Positions 15,250 to 23,713 of a DNA stretch of 32,371 nucleotides are shown one piece after another. Origin of the DNA: Pseudomonadota bacterium. GTDB taxonomy: Bacteria; Desulfobacterota; Desulfobulbia; Desulfobulbales; SURF-16. Numbering within the stretch: the stretch's first letter is position 1; each line of letters begins with the position of its first letter. The translations under genes were made by a program, and so were the position numbers. Location of the stretch: positions 1 to 32,371 of the forward strand of contig JAUVQZ010000004.1 in NCBI GenBank assembly GCA_030597865.1, in the 5' to 3' direction. The notes under the pieces are model-generated. The model was not told where the DNA came from and made no database searches. It was given only the letters and a program-made list of their open reading frames with translations.

Positions 15250-15714
15250 ATGTGTATCCATCTCCTGATACTTGGCGGCACCCTGGGGTTCAGTGCTGCC
15301 TATAATGTCGATATGGCAGGTTGGTATGAGACAGCTGCCAGCCATATGGCCACTTCCCAGATAGAAATCTGCGTACAGGCCCTTATTGCCGGCTGTGTGT
15401 TGGTTCTCATCTCTGTGATAATGGCCCAGATGAATGCCTACTCCCTGATGCTCCCCTTGGCCAGGTTGGTTTTAGAGATCAGTCTTTTCGGGGTCAGCAT
15501 ACTTTCCTTTGGGGCGCTCTACTTATCTTGGGTATTGTTGGAAAATGCCTGGCTTGATATGGGGCTTGCTGCCATGGTGCCCTTTTTGGGAGTTGGCACG
15601 GCCAGTATCGCGCTTTATATCTTCGATTTTAACTATCCCTTTATGCAGAAAATTCTGGGCTACCTCATTCTGACCCTCTTTTCCCTTGCCCTGGTCTTTG
15701 TCCGCGTCATGTAG
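15250..15714 (+). CDS. Small multi-pass membrane protein
   Basis: A 154-residue hydrophobic protein with four or five predicted membrane segments (about 2-19, 38-60, 68-95, 103-124 and 132-152). I do not recognise the family. There are no obvious transport or catalytic motifs; a few acidic residues lie near helix ends. Its position 31 bases after the P-II-like gene suggests a P-II-controlled channel or transporter subunit, by analogy with GlnK-AmtB pairs, but it is far shorter than AmtB. The ribosome site is weak (GGAG about 12 bases upstream). Confidence 0.75.
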   Translation: MCIHLLILGGTLGFSAAYNVDMAGWYETAASHMATSQIEICVQALIAGCVLVLISVIMAQMNAYSLMLPLARLVLEISLFGVSILSFGALYLSWVLLENAWLDMGLAAMVPFLGVGTASIALYIFDFNYPFMQKILGYLILTLFSLALVFVRVM

Positions 15715-15825
15715 CTTCCGCCTTCCGTAGGCTTTCCCTGTCAGGCTAGGAGTCTGTCGGGCTAAGACATAAATCTACGTCAATTTCTCAAATTTTCGCT
15801 GCAATTCCCTGCTTCCCACTGACCC

Positions 15826-17094
15826 CTAAATCGTTTCTCCGGATGGGATGGTTGAAGCGGGGAAGTCTGCCATGCTGGTCCAGGGTTCGATAATACAGTT
15901 GCGGCCGATTTTTGTATGGGCCGGGATGTTGGCATCTTTGCCAACCAGGGTAATGCCTGTGTAGAGATGGGATGGATATTTCTTGTTGATGGTCTCCCTG
16001 TCCTCGCCACAGCCCACAATAGCACCTTTCCCCACCTGCACCCGCTTATCCAGAATGGCGAGATCAATAACACCATTTTCTCCCACATTTACATCATGAA
16101 AGAGAATGGAGTCACGGATTGTGGCACCCCTTGCCACCCTGACTCCAGGCGAGAGTACCGAATTATACACCTCGCCCTCAATGACACATCCTGCTGAAAT
16201 CATGGAGCCCTGAACCTTGGAACCCCTTAAAAAATGGGCTGGTGGCCGATCAGCGCTGGTGTTGACGCTGGACTCGATATTGGGCCTGATTCCCCAGCCT
16301 TCAGGGGAGATCCCTGAGTGTTCATCCAGGATGTCCATATTGGCCTGCCAGTAGGACTGGATGGTCCCCACATCACGCCAATAATCATGGAAGGGGTAGG
16401 CAAAGACGTTGTCGCGCTCAATGGCCTTGGGAATGAGGTGCATGCCAAAGTCCACCTCTTGCCGGTTTTCTTCGAGGATATTGAGCAGGTATTCGGTGTC
16501 AAAGACGTAGATGCCCATGGATGCCAGGTCGGTCCGCGGTTCCTTGGGTTTTTCCTCCCACTCGATGATGCGGCCTTCCTCGTTGGTGATGCCTGCCCCG
16601 AACTGATGGATATCCTCCTTGGGAACCACCATCATGGCGATGGTGACATCAGCCCTTTTGCGGCGGTGAAATTCCAGCAGCTCGGCAAGGTCCATGCGGT
16701 AGATGTGGTCTCCGGAGAGGATAATAATTTCCTTAGAGGGATGGGCCTTGATGAAATCAATATTCTGGCGCACTGCATCGGCCGTGCCCTTATACCAGTC
16801 GGAATCATGGGCGCCGGTGCGCGGCGGCAGGATCTTGATGCCGCGCCTGCGGCCGATAAAGTCCCACGCCTCACCGCCGCCCAGGTGGCGCATAAGGCTG
16901 AGGGGTTTATACTGGGTCAGGACGCCGATCTGCGACAGGCCGGAGTTCATGACATTGGAGAGGCTAAAATCGATAATCCGGTAGATGCCGCCAAAGGGGA
17001 CGGCCGGCTTGGCCCGGGTCTGCACCAGGTTGTTGAGGCGGCTGCCAACCCCGCCGGCCAGCAGAAGAACCAGGGTCCTGTCGTTGTCTGTCAT
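15826..17094 (-). CDS. glgC: Glucose-1-phosphate adenylyltransferase (catalytic type)
   Basis: A 422-residue enzyme making ADP-glucose from ATP and glucose-1-phosphate, the first step of bacterial glycogen synthesis. The nucleotidyltransferase signature is complete: LAGGVGSRLNNLVQTRAKP, then VPFGGIYRIIDFSLSNVMNS, WYKGTADAVRQN and IILSGDHIYRMD. IIEWEEKP and FHDYWRDVGT are also typical. The C-terminal ~130 residues form a left-handed beta-helix with hexapeptide repeats. The start overlaps the stop of the second glgC by four bases (ATGA), so both are made from one mRNA. It carries the standard glycine-rich loop, unlike its upstream partner, and is likely the catalytic subunit. Confidence 0.95.
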   Translation of the reverse strand: MTDNDRTLVLLLAGGVGSRLNNLVQTRAKPAVPFGGIYRIIDFSLSNVMNSGLSQIGVLTQYKPLSLMRHLGGGEAWDFIGRRRGIKILPPRTGAHDSDWYKGTADAVRQNIDFIKAHPSKEIIILSGDHIYRMDLAELLEFHRRKRADVTIAMMVVPKEDIHQFGAGITNEEGRIIEWEEKPKEPRTDLASMGIYVFDTEYLLNILEENRQEVDFGMHLIPKAIERDNVFAYPFHDYWRDVGTIQSYWQANMDILDEHSGISPEGWGIRPNIESSVNTSADRPPAHFLRGSKVQGSMISAGCVIEGEVYNSVLSPGVRVARGATIRDSILFHDVNVGENGVIDLAILDKRVQVGKGAIVGCGEDRETINKKYPSHLYTGITLVGKDANIPAHTKIGRNCIIEPWTSMADFPASTIPSGETI

Positions 17095-18350
17095 CGTACC
17101 ACCTCCCCGGACTCAATATGTTTGGTGAGCTTGGTTAACTCGATGTTGGGATGGATGGTGCAGTCTGCGCCAATGACGATTCCGTCTGGGAAATAATTAT
17201 TCCAGCCCAGCACCGTGACATTCTCGCCGCCCATGCCGCTGCCATTGCCTATCTGAACACCGTTTCCCATGGTGACATTGACATCGCTGATGGTCTTCTC
17301 GATGCGTGAATCCCGGCCCACCACATTATTGAAGAAGAGAATCGAGTCCTTGACCACGGCCCCAGCTTTGACATGGACGCCTGGGAAGATGATGGAGTTC
17401 TCCACCTTGCCCTCAATCAGGCAACCGTTATAGATAAGGCTGTCCTCAATTTGGGCCTGGCTTCCCACTTTAAGGGGTTGGCAGTCGCGGATGTCCCTAT
17501 GTTCAAGGTTGGTGCGCACCCCCCACTGGTCCAGACGTATTTTGGGGGACGGGCCCAGGAGGTCCATGTTGGTCTGCCAATACTCGGCAATGGTCCGGCT
17601 GTAGCCCCAGTAATCATGGAATTTATAGCCGTAAACCTTCCGTTTGTCTGACATCATTCGAGGGATAATGTCACGGCCAAACTCAAAGGAGTCGTCCTCC
17701 CTGGCGTTGGTGGTGAGCAATTCATGCAGAACCTTGGGGTTAAAGCAGAAAACGGTCATGGAGGCCCAGTGGAAGCTGGAATCAACGGGCTTCTCTTCAT
17801 ACTGGAGCATGCGGCCGCCACGATCATCATCCTCATCGTCAATATCAGCAACCCCGAAGCGCTGGGCCTTGCCATGGGGAACCTGAAGGCAGGCGATGGT
17901 CAGGTCCGCGTCTTTCTCCCGATGATAGGAGATCATGTCCCGGTAATCCATATTATAGATATGGTCGCCGGAGAGGATGAGGACCTCGTCTGGATCGTGA
18001 TAATCGATAAAATCGGAAGTCTGGAAGACCGCGTCCGCCGATCCCTTGTACCAGGAGGAGCTCCCGTAACCGGTGGAGGGGGGCAGGATGGAGACACCTC
18101 GGTATTTGCCGAGCATATCCCAGGCAGCGCCAATGCCGATATGATTAATGAGGGAGAAACTACGATGCTGGCTGAGGATGGCAACCTGTTCGAGGCCTGA
18201 GTTCATCAGGTTGCTGAGGGGGAAATCGATAACCCTGGCAAAACCGCCAAAGGGAACTGCCGATTTAGGCCGGTAATGGGTGAGGACGTTCAGTTCATCC
18301 ACCCTGCCACCGGCTAATATCATGGCAAGGGTTCTGGGCTTCAGCTTCAT
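17091..18350 (-). CDS. glgC: Second GlgC paralogue with variant glycine-rich loop
   Basis: A 419-residue GlgC-family protein, start ATG at 18350 with AGAGG five bases upstream. The N-terminal loop is AMILAGGRVDELNVLTHYRP instead of the usual GGxGxRL. The later motifs are kept: SAVPFGGFARVIDFPLSNLM, WYKGSADAVFQT, LILSGDHIYNMDY, MLQYEEKP and FHDYWGYSRTI. The C-terminus is a beta-helix. The GGRVDEL form occurs in a subset of GlgC proteins and is not proof of inactivity. In tandem with the downstream glgC, it may form a mixed tetramer (as GlgC/GlgD do in Firmicutes) with a regulatory role; this is inference. A 151-base gap separates it from the DHH gene. Confidence 0.92.
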   Translation of the reverse strand: MKLKPRTLAMILAGGRVDELNVLTHYRPKSAVPFGGFARVIDFPLSNLMNSGLEQVAILSQHRSFSLINHIGIGAAWDMLGKYRGVSILPPSTGYGSSSWYKGSADAVFQTSDFIDYHDPDEVLILSGDHIYNMDYRDMISYHREKDADLTIACLQVPHGKAQRFGVADIDDEDDDRGGRMLQYEEKPVDSSFHWASMTVFCFNPKVLHELLTTNAREDDSFEFGRDIIPRMMSDKRKVYGYKFHDYWGYSRTIAEYWQTNMDLLGPSPKIRLDQWGVRTNLEHRDIRDCQPLKVGSQAQIEDSLIYNGCLIEGKVENSIIFPGVHVKAGAVVKDSILFFNNVVGRDSRIEKTISDVNVTMGNGVQIGNGSGMGGENVTVLGWNNYFPDGIVIGADCTIHPNIELTKLTKHIESGEVVR

Positions 18351-18502
18351 GGAAACCTCTGGTCTAAAGGAAGGAAAAGCCGGCAGGGTGGGTTCTGCCG
18401 GTTTAACTATTGTATTCCTCAAGTCGGGTAACGAGCCCGAAGTCATTGCCCGCCGCTGTGCTGCTACCTGCAAGACACCTGAAGCTTAATTTTCAAGGTA
18501 CC

Positions 18503-19534
18503 TCACAGGTGACGCCGGGTAAGTCTTCTGAGGATATGGGTGTTAAAATCCTGATCCTGCTTGTCGAGATTTTTGAGGGGAACCTCAGCCCGGGCCGCCT
18601 CACGGTGACCTCCAGCCGATCCTATCTCGCCAAAGACCTTTTTGGCCAAAACACCGGCATTCTTGCGGTAGCCGTCACAGCGGTATATGACGACCAGGCG
18701 CTCGCCATGGATGCCGGAGATGAAAACCCAGGAAACCGGATGAACCCGATTGAAAAAATCAGCTATGATCACCAGAACGTCCGGGCTGAATACCCGGCCA
18801 ACATGGGCGTAGAGCCGATTGTTGCTGATTTTCATGGTTTCGAAGGCGGTCTTGAAATAGTTTAACTCAGAAAGGCGTAATTCTGAAAGCTCAATTTTAC
18901 GCACCAGGTTCTGGTTGGCAATATTAAAGAGATACCTGAAGGAGATGACGTCGGCCAGCTTCGACTTTTTCTCGAAATTATGGGTGTCCACCTTGATGGC
19001 ATAGAAGAGGGCGGTGGCAATGGCAACCGACGGTTTAATGGCGGCGGCCCTGAGATATTCAACCATCATGGAGGCGGTTGCCCCATAGTCGGGACGGATG
19101 TCAATGAAACAGGCCTGCCACGAGCCGGAAACTGGATGGTGATCAATGATCACATCAAAGGTAATATCGTCAAAAAAGGGATTGTGGGACGGCTGGGAGT
19201 CAATAATGACGAATTTAGTGTATTCATCCTTATTAATACACTTAACCCGCTCAGCATTAATCTTGAGCAGCTCCACCATGGCAATATTGCTTAACCTTCT
19301 GATCTCGTTAGGGTAAACAATGGAAACCCTCTTGGTCCGATAGCGCAGGAGACGTTTTGCCGCCATGGCGCTGGACAGGGAGTCCGGATCTGCGGAAATG
19401 ACTATGAGAACGCTATCTTCCTTGGAGAAGATATCCCAAAAATCCTGGAGACGATCTTTGGCGGTTTTCTTGATGCGTTGATGCTTCTTTTTAAACTGGT
19501 TGGAACTTATTACTTCAGTCAATACATTCACCAT
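18503..19534 (-). CDS. DHH-family phosphoesterase (NrnA-like)
   Basis: A 343-residue protein of the DHH superfamily. The motifs are VISADPDSLSSAMAAKRLL (motif I, Asp49 and Asp51), FVIIDSQP (II), VIIDHHPVSG (III, the DHH triad) and, in the C-terminal DHHA1 domain, GSAGGHREAARAEVPL. Family members cleave nanoRNA, pAp or cyclic dinucleotide products using Mn2+. Motif I lacks the usual leading His of HxNPDxDA (it reads SADPDS), as in some single-gene bacterial branches, so the metal site may differ slightly. It seems transcribed on its own, 288 bases after trpA. Confidence 0.88.
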   Translation of the reverse strand: MVNVLTEVISSNQFKKKHQRIKKTAKDRLQDFWDIFSKEDSVLIVISADPDSLSSAMAAKRLLRYRTKRVSIVYPNEIRRLSNIAMVELLKINAERVKCINKDEYTKFVIIDSQPSHNPFFDDITFDVIIDHHPVSGSWQACFIDIRPDYGATASMMVEYLRAAAIKPSVAIATALFYAIKVDTHNFEKKSKLADVISFRYLFNIANQNLVRKIELSELRLSELNYFKTAFETMKISNNRLYAHVGRVFSPDVLVIIADFFNRVHPVSWVFISGIHGERLVVIYRCDGYRKNAGVLAKKVFGEIGSAGGHREAARAEVPLKNLDKQDQDFNTHILRRLTRRHL

Positions 19535-19822
19535 GCAGGATCAGCCTGCAAGCCCTTTTTGCTGACCAGTCGCCTGGTCTACCCCGTGGACAAAATAAAA
19601 AAATGGTAAATGATTCGTTTCAACAGAGTAAATCGAATCACCACCATTCTTTTTGTCATGTTGCTTTTACCACAGACAAAACGAAAGATGCAAGTGCCAG
19701 GGAAGAAAATAATTCTTCTTTAAAAACAAGATGTTACGGGCTGAGAAGGTGGTTTGGGCGAAGAATTTTTAATATTATCGGATGTTTTTTCACCCTGTTG
19801 GCTGGTGTGACAGCGGACTTAT

Positions 19823-20593
19823 CTAACGCAGGCTGGCAATAAAGGGGCCCACTGCCTCGGGGCCCTTGTCATCAACGAGATTGATGGTTGCCGTGCCGAT
19901 GACGCCAATGTCAGCCTTGCCGGTGAGATAGGCAATGTCATCGCGGCAGCTGATGCCAAAGCCCACCGCCAGGGGCAGGCTGGTGTTTCTGCGGCAGCGC
20001 GCCATGTACTGGTCAAAGGAGGCGTCAAAATCGGTCTGTTTGCCGGTGACCCCCTTTCTGGCCACACAATAGATAAAACCCCTGGCATTGGCAGCCAGCT
20101 CCTGCATGCGCTCCTCAGTGGAGGTGGGGGCATAGATCAGGGTGGGGGCAATATCATATTGGGAGGCCAGGGCCCAGAACTCCTCACCCTCCTCAGGGGG
20201 CAGATCCGGGATAATAAAGCCCTTGATGCCGATCTCCTTGGCCTTCTTGAAAAAGGCCTCCACACCATACTTGTAGAGGATATTGTAATAGGTCATGAAC
20301 AGAAAGCTGATATCATGCTCCTTGCACATATCCTCGGCAAATTCCAGGCACTCCCTAACGGTGGTGCCTGCCTCAAGGGCCTCCTGATTGGCCCTGACAA
20401 TGGTGGGGCCGTCGGCCATGGGCTCGGAAAAGGGGATCTGCATCTCAATGATCTCAACGCCGTTATCCACCATCTGCCTGACCACCTCACGGTTGATATC
20501 CAGGGAGGGGTAGCCCAGCACAATGTGGGTCATGAGGAGGATATCTTTGCCCGGACGGTCAAGCTCTGCCCGGATGGACTGTTCAAGCTGCAT
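19823..20593 (-). CDS. trpA: Tryptophan synthase alpha chain
   Basis: A 256-residue TIM-barrel protein that cleaves indole-3-glycerol phosphate to indole and glyceraldehyde-3-phosphate. The catalytic acids are Glu50 (EIIEMQIPFSEP) and Asp61 (MADGPTI), equal to E49 and D60 in the enteric enzyme. The phosphate-binding loop is LAVGFGISCRDD followed by GVIGTATINLV. The start at 20593 lies 11 bases inside the end of trpB, so the two are translationally coupled. An upstream ATG at 20647 is rejected because it adds a non-family extension inside trpB. Confidence 0.96.
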   Translation of the reverse strand: MQLEQSIRAELDRPGKDILLMTHIVLGYPSLDINREVVRQMVDNGVEIIEMQIPFSEPMADGPTIVRANQEALEAGTTVRECLEFAEDMCKEHDISFLFMTYYNILYKYGVEAFFKKAKEIGIKGFIIPDLPPEEGEEFWALASQYDIAPTLIYAPTSTEERMQELAANARGFIYCVARKGVTGKQTDFDASFDQYMARCRRNTSLPLAVGFGISCRDDIAYLTGKADIGVIGTATINLVDDKGPEAVGPFIASLR

Positions 20594-21812
20594 ATTCAGC
20601 TCCCTTTTTGATGATAAATTCTTTCCAGGACGGATCATCAAAGGCATGGGCCACGGTGAAGATGTCCTTGTCGCCCCGGCCGCTCATATTGATGATAATG
20701 GCCTCATCCGCCTCCATGTCGCCCGCCTCCTTATAGGCCTGGACAAAGGCGTGGCTCGATTCCAGGGCCGGGATAATTCCTTCCCGTTTCATGGTGAGCT
20801 CCAGGGCCTCCATGACCTCCTGGTCCGTGGCGGCCTCAAAGCGGACTTTGCCCTGTTGCCAGAGATCGGTGAGGATGGGGGAGACGCCGACATAGTCAAG
20901 GCCGGCGGCAACGGAATGGGTGTCCATCATCTGGCCGTCATCATTCTGGAGAAACATGGTGTGATAGCCCTGGGCCACCCCGGCTGAGGCGTCCTTGGAG
21001 GCCAGGCGGGCCGCATGCTGGCCCGAGTCGATGCCGTGGCCGCCCGCCTCAACGCCGATAAGCTCCACCTCACCATGATCGAGAAAACCCTGGAAGATGC
21101 CCATGGCATTGGAGCCGCCGCCCACACAGGCATAGACCCTGGCAGGCAGGGAGCCAAACTGTTTGATGATCTGCTGGTGGGCCTCCTGGCCGATAATGGA
21201 CTGGAACCAGGCCACCATCTCCGGAAAGGGATGGGGGCCGCACACCGTGCCCATCACGTAATGGGTGTCATCCATGCGGGTCACCCAGTCGCGGAAGGCC
21301 TCGTTGATGGCATCCTTCAGGGTCTTGGAACCGGAGGTCACCGGCACCACCTTTGCACCCAGTTTTTCCATCCAGAAGACATTGGGGCGCTGGCGCATGA
21401 CGTCCTCCTCGCCCATGTAAATGGTACACTCCAGGCCGAATTTGGCGGCCATGGTGGCCGTTGCCACGCCGTGCTGGCCGGCGCCGGTTTCGGCAATCAC
21501 CCGTTTTTTGCCCATCCTTTTGACCAGCAGGCCCTGGCCCATGACGTTGTTTGCCTTGTGGGCCCCGGTGTGGTTGAGGTCTTCACGTTTAATGAAGATC
21601 TGGGCGCCGCCAAAATGTCTGGAGAGATTGTCGGCGTGGGTAAGGGGGGTGGCCCGGCATGAGTAGGTGGCCATAAGGTCCACGTATTCCTGCCAGAAGG
21701 CGGGATCTGCCTTGGCGGCAGTAAAGGCAGCATTAAGCTCCTTAAAGGTCTCATAGAGGACCTCGGGGATAAAGGCCCCGCCCCACTGCCCGTAATAACC
21801 TGGTTTTTGCAT
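20583..21812 (-). CDS. trpB: Tryptophan synthase beta chain
   Basis: A 409-residue PLP enzyme joining indole and serine to make tryptophan, in an alpha2-beta2 complex with TrpA. The N-terminus QKPGYYGQWGGAFIPEVLYE is typical of TrpB1. PLP-binding Lys86 lies in DLNHTGAHKANN, and the phosphate cup is VGGGSNAMG. The AETGAGQHGVA helix contains the catalytic Glu. The ATG at 21812 is chosen by the family N-terminus. No other trp genes are here, so the rest of the pathway is elsewhere. I saw no trp leader peptide with tandem Trp codons upstream. Confidence 0.97.
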   Translation of the reverse strand: MQKPGYYGQWGGAFIPEVLYETFKELNAAFTAAKADPAFWQEYVDLMATYSCRATPLTHADNLSRHFGGAQIFIKREDLNHTGAHKANNVMGQGLLVKRMGKKRVIAETGAGQHGVATATMAAKFGLECTIYMGEEDVMRQRPNVFWMEKLGAKVVPVTSGSKTLKDAINEAFRDWVTRMDDTHYVMGTVCGPHPFPEMVAWFQSIIGQEAHQQIIKQFGSLPARVYACVGGGSNAMGIFQGFLDHGEVELIGVEAGGHGIDSGQHAARLASKDASAGVAQGYHTMFLQNDDGQMMDTHSVAAGLDYVGVSPILTDLWQQGKVRFEAATDQEVMEALELTMKREGIIPALESSHAFVQAYKEAGDMEADEAIIINMSGRGDKDIFTVAHAFDDPSWKEFIIKKGAEYAA

Positions 21813-22102
21813 CTGTCGTACCTGAATATGTTGGCAGCACCGAGAGGTATCTGTACAACTCCGGTGCCTTATAATGTTGCTCAAAAAAAGATTTTTATCA
21901 TAACCATAAAGGTGCAAAGACACAAAGGGAAAACCGTTAAGGGGTTTCCTTCCGGCCCTTGTAAAATTTGCAGGTAATTACATACCGATATAATTCATAA
22001 AAAAAATCACTGAAAAACCATCTCTTGACTTACGGAAAAGTCAGGTTCAGACTGATTCTGTTAGGAATTTTTTTTAATTTTTTCATTAATGGGAGAGGAA
22101 TT

Positions 22103-23410
22103 ATGAAGAAAATGAAATGGATGGTCGGCCTGGTTGGTGTCGGCCTCATGGCCCTGGCCTCGCCGGTCCTGGCCAAGGATGCCTGTGTATCCTGCCATGA
22201 GAAGATTTCCCCTGGCCAGGTCCAGGATTGGCGGGTCAGCCGTCATGCCGGCGAAGGCATAGGCTGTGATACCTGTCACGGTGATGAACATAACTCCAAG
22301 GCCGATTACAAGGAGGCAAAGATGCCTTCGGAACAGGTCTGTCAGGAGTGTCATGAGGAGCAGTTTGACCAGTTCAGCCATGGCAAACATAATTTTGGTT
22401 GGAAGGTTATGAATGCTCTCCCTGCCACCCATCTGGCTCCAGATGAGCTCATGGAGGGAGGCCGTGGTTGTGGCGGCTGTCATAATATGGGCATCAAGAC
22501 AGAGGAGGAAAAGGCTGAGCAGCTGGCCAAGGGCTATCGTTACCAGACTAACTCCTGTGACGAGTGCCATACCCGGCATGCCTTCTCCAAGAAAGAGGCC
22601 CAGAATCCCAAGGCCTGTCAGCAATGCCACATGGGCTACGATCATCCCCAGTGGGAGATGTGGTCAAGCTCCAAGCATGGCATGCGTTATTTTGCCCAAA
22701 AGGCGGGTGATCTGCCGGAAGGCGCGGCCGCACCCACCTGCCAGACCTGTCATCTGGGTGATGGCAGCCATAGTAACCATACGGCCTGGGGCTTCCTGGG
22801 TGTCCGTCTGCCCCTGCCCGAGGATCCTCAATGGGCCGCTGACCGGGTGACCATCCTCAAGGCCCTTGCCGTCCTGAATCCTGAGACCGGCGAGCCTGGT
22901 CCGGTGTATCAGGTCGTTGTCGATTTGGATATGGCCCGTGTCACCGAAGAGGCCTGGCAAAAAGAGCGTAATAAGATGATAGCCACCTGCTCCCAATGTC
23001 ACTCTGAGGAGTATGTTAAGGAGCAGCTTGCCATGGGCGATTCCATGATGCAGAAGGTTGACCGGGTGATGGCTGATGCCATTGAGGTGGTTGCCGGGCT
23101 CTATAAGGATGGTCTCATTGAAAAGCCCGCTGATTATCCCTATAACTACCCATTCCTGCTCACCTTTATGGAGACCGGAGGACTGGCAGGCACCAAGGAC
23201 TCGAGCAAGCTCTCCTATATCGATCAGGTGCTATTGGAGATGTACATGAAGCATCGCATGCGGGCCTACCAGGCCTTCTTCCATGTCAATCCCGACTATG
23301 CCTACTGGTATGGCTGGAATGAGATGCGCAAGGACATGGGCGAGATTCAGGAGCTGGCCAAGACCATGCGCGCCACCCATAAGAAGAAGCCTTTTTACAT
23401 TTTTTGGTAA
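22103..23410 (+). CDS. Octaheme c-type cytochrome of the hydroxylamine oxidoreductase (HAO) family
   Basis: A 435-residue periplasmic protein with a 24-residue signal peptide (ending SPVLA). Eight CxxCH motifs occur in order: CVSCH, CDTCH, CQECH, CGGCH, CDECH, CQQCH, CQTCH, CSQCH. The spacing and the C-terminal helical bundle with HVNPDYAYWYGWNEMRKDM match the HAO family. Non-nitrifying relatives (epsilon-HAO) reduce nitrite or hydroxylamine to ammonium, whereas nitrifier HAO oxidises hydroxylamine using a cross-linked Tyr. I could not place that Tyr here, so the reductive type is more likely for an anaerobe, but this is not proven. The start is set by GGGAGAGG. No membrane quinol oxidase gene is adjacent; a heme-type sensor kinase is close by. 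Confidence 0.88.
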   Translation: MKKMKWMVGLVGVGLMALASPVLAKDACVSCHEKISPGQVQDWRVSRHAGEGIGCDTCHGDEHNSKADYKEAKMPSEQVCQECHEEQFDQFSHGKHNFGWKVMNALPATHLAPDELMEGGRGCGGCHNMGIKTEEEKAEQLAKGYRYQTNSCDECHTRHAFSKKEAQNPKACQQCHMGYDHPQWEMWSSSKHGMRYFAQKAGDLPEGAAAPTCQTCHLGDGSHSNHTAWGFLGVRLPLPEDPQWAADRVTILKALAVLNPETGEPGPVYQVVVDLDMARVTEEAWQKERNKMIATCSQCHSEEYVKEQLAMGDSMMQKVDRVMADAIEVVAGLYKDGLIEKPADYPYNYPFLLTFMETGGLAGTKDSSKLSYIDQVLLEMYMKHRMRAYQAFFHVNPDYAYWYGWNEMRKDMGEIQELAKTMRATHKKKPFYIFW

Positions 23411-23416
23411 AAGCGT

Positions 23417-23461
23417 AAAAAAGGGGAGTAAGGATATTAGATCCCTACTCCCCCTTTTTTT
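23417..23461 (+). terminator. Rho-independent terminator of the octaheme cytochrome gene
   Basis: GGGGAGTAAGGAT and ATCCCTACTCCCC form a 13-base stem with one mismatch and an ATTAG loop, preceded by an A-run and followed by seven T residues, seven bases after the stop codon. It can act in both directions. Confidence 0.92.
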
Positions 23462-23568
23462 GCTCTTCGTCTTGTGGGAATGACTTTGTTTTTGGCACGG
23501 AAACCACGGCAGAAAGGCCTGGGAGGGGGAGGGTGTCAGCCTTCAAAGTCGCGGCTAACCATCTTTGC

Positions 23569-23639
23569 AAACACAGAGGCACAAAGACACAGAGGCTTTC
23601 TTTTTGCAATCCCTCTGTGTCTTTGTGCCTTTGTGTTTT
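23569..23639. repeat. Palindromic CACAGAGGCACAAAG repeat
   Basis: The arms AAACACAGAGGCACAAAGAC... (23569-23595) and its complement (23612-23638) match at 26 of 27 bases around a 16-base loop. The arm is internally repetitive (CACAGAGG twice). A degenerate single arm, GGTGCAAAGACACAAAGGG, is at 21911-21929 on the other side of the cytochrome gene. Such repeats are scattered in many Desulfobacterota genomes (from memory). Here it lies between the 3' ends of convergent genes. Confidence 0.7.
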
Positions 23640-23713
23640 AACTTAACAAAGAGTCTTCCCGGACTTCGATGATGAACCTTTTTTGGTTTTGCTCCCTGAT
23701 TTTTCAAGGCAGC

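Noticed and set aside
19603-19842. 79-codon plus-strand frame between the DHH gene and trpA
   Set aside because: It has no ribosome site, low-complexity composition, and runs into trpA on the opposite strand.
21813-21960. Tryptophan attenuator upstream of trpB
   Set aside because: No short frame with adjacent Trp codons and no terminator/antiterminator pair was seen.
21930-22102. Sigma54 -24/-12 promoter before the octaheme cytochrome
   Set aside because: The only GG...TTTGCA pair (CCGG to TTTGCAG) has 14 bases between GG and GC rather than 10, so it does not fit.
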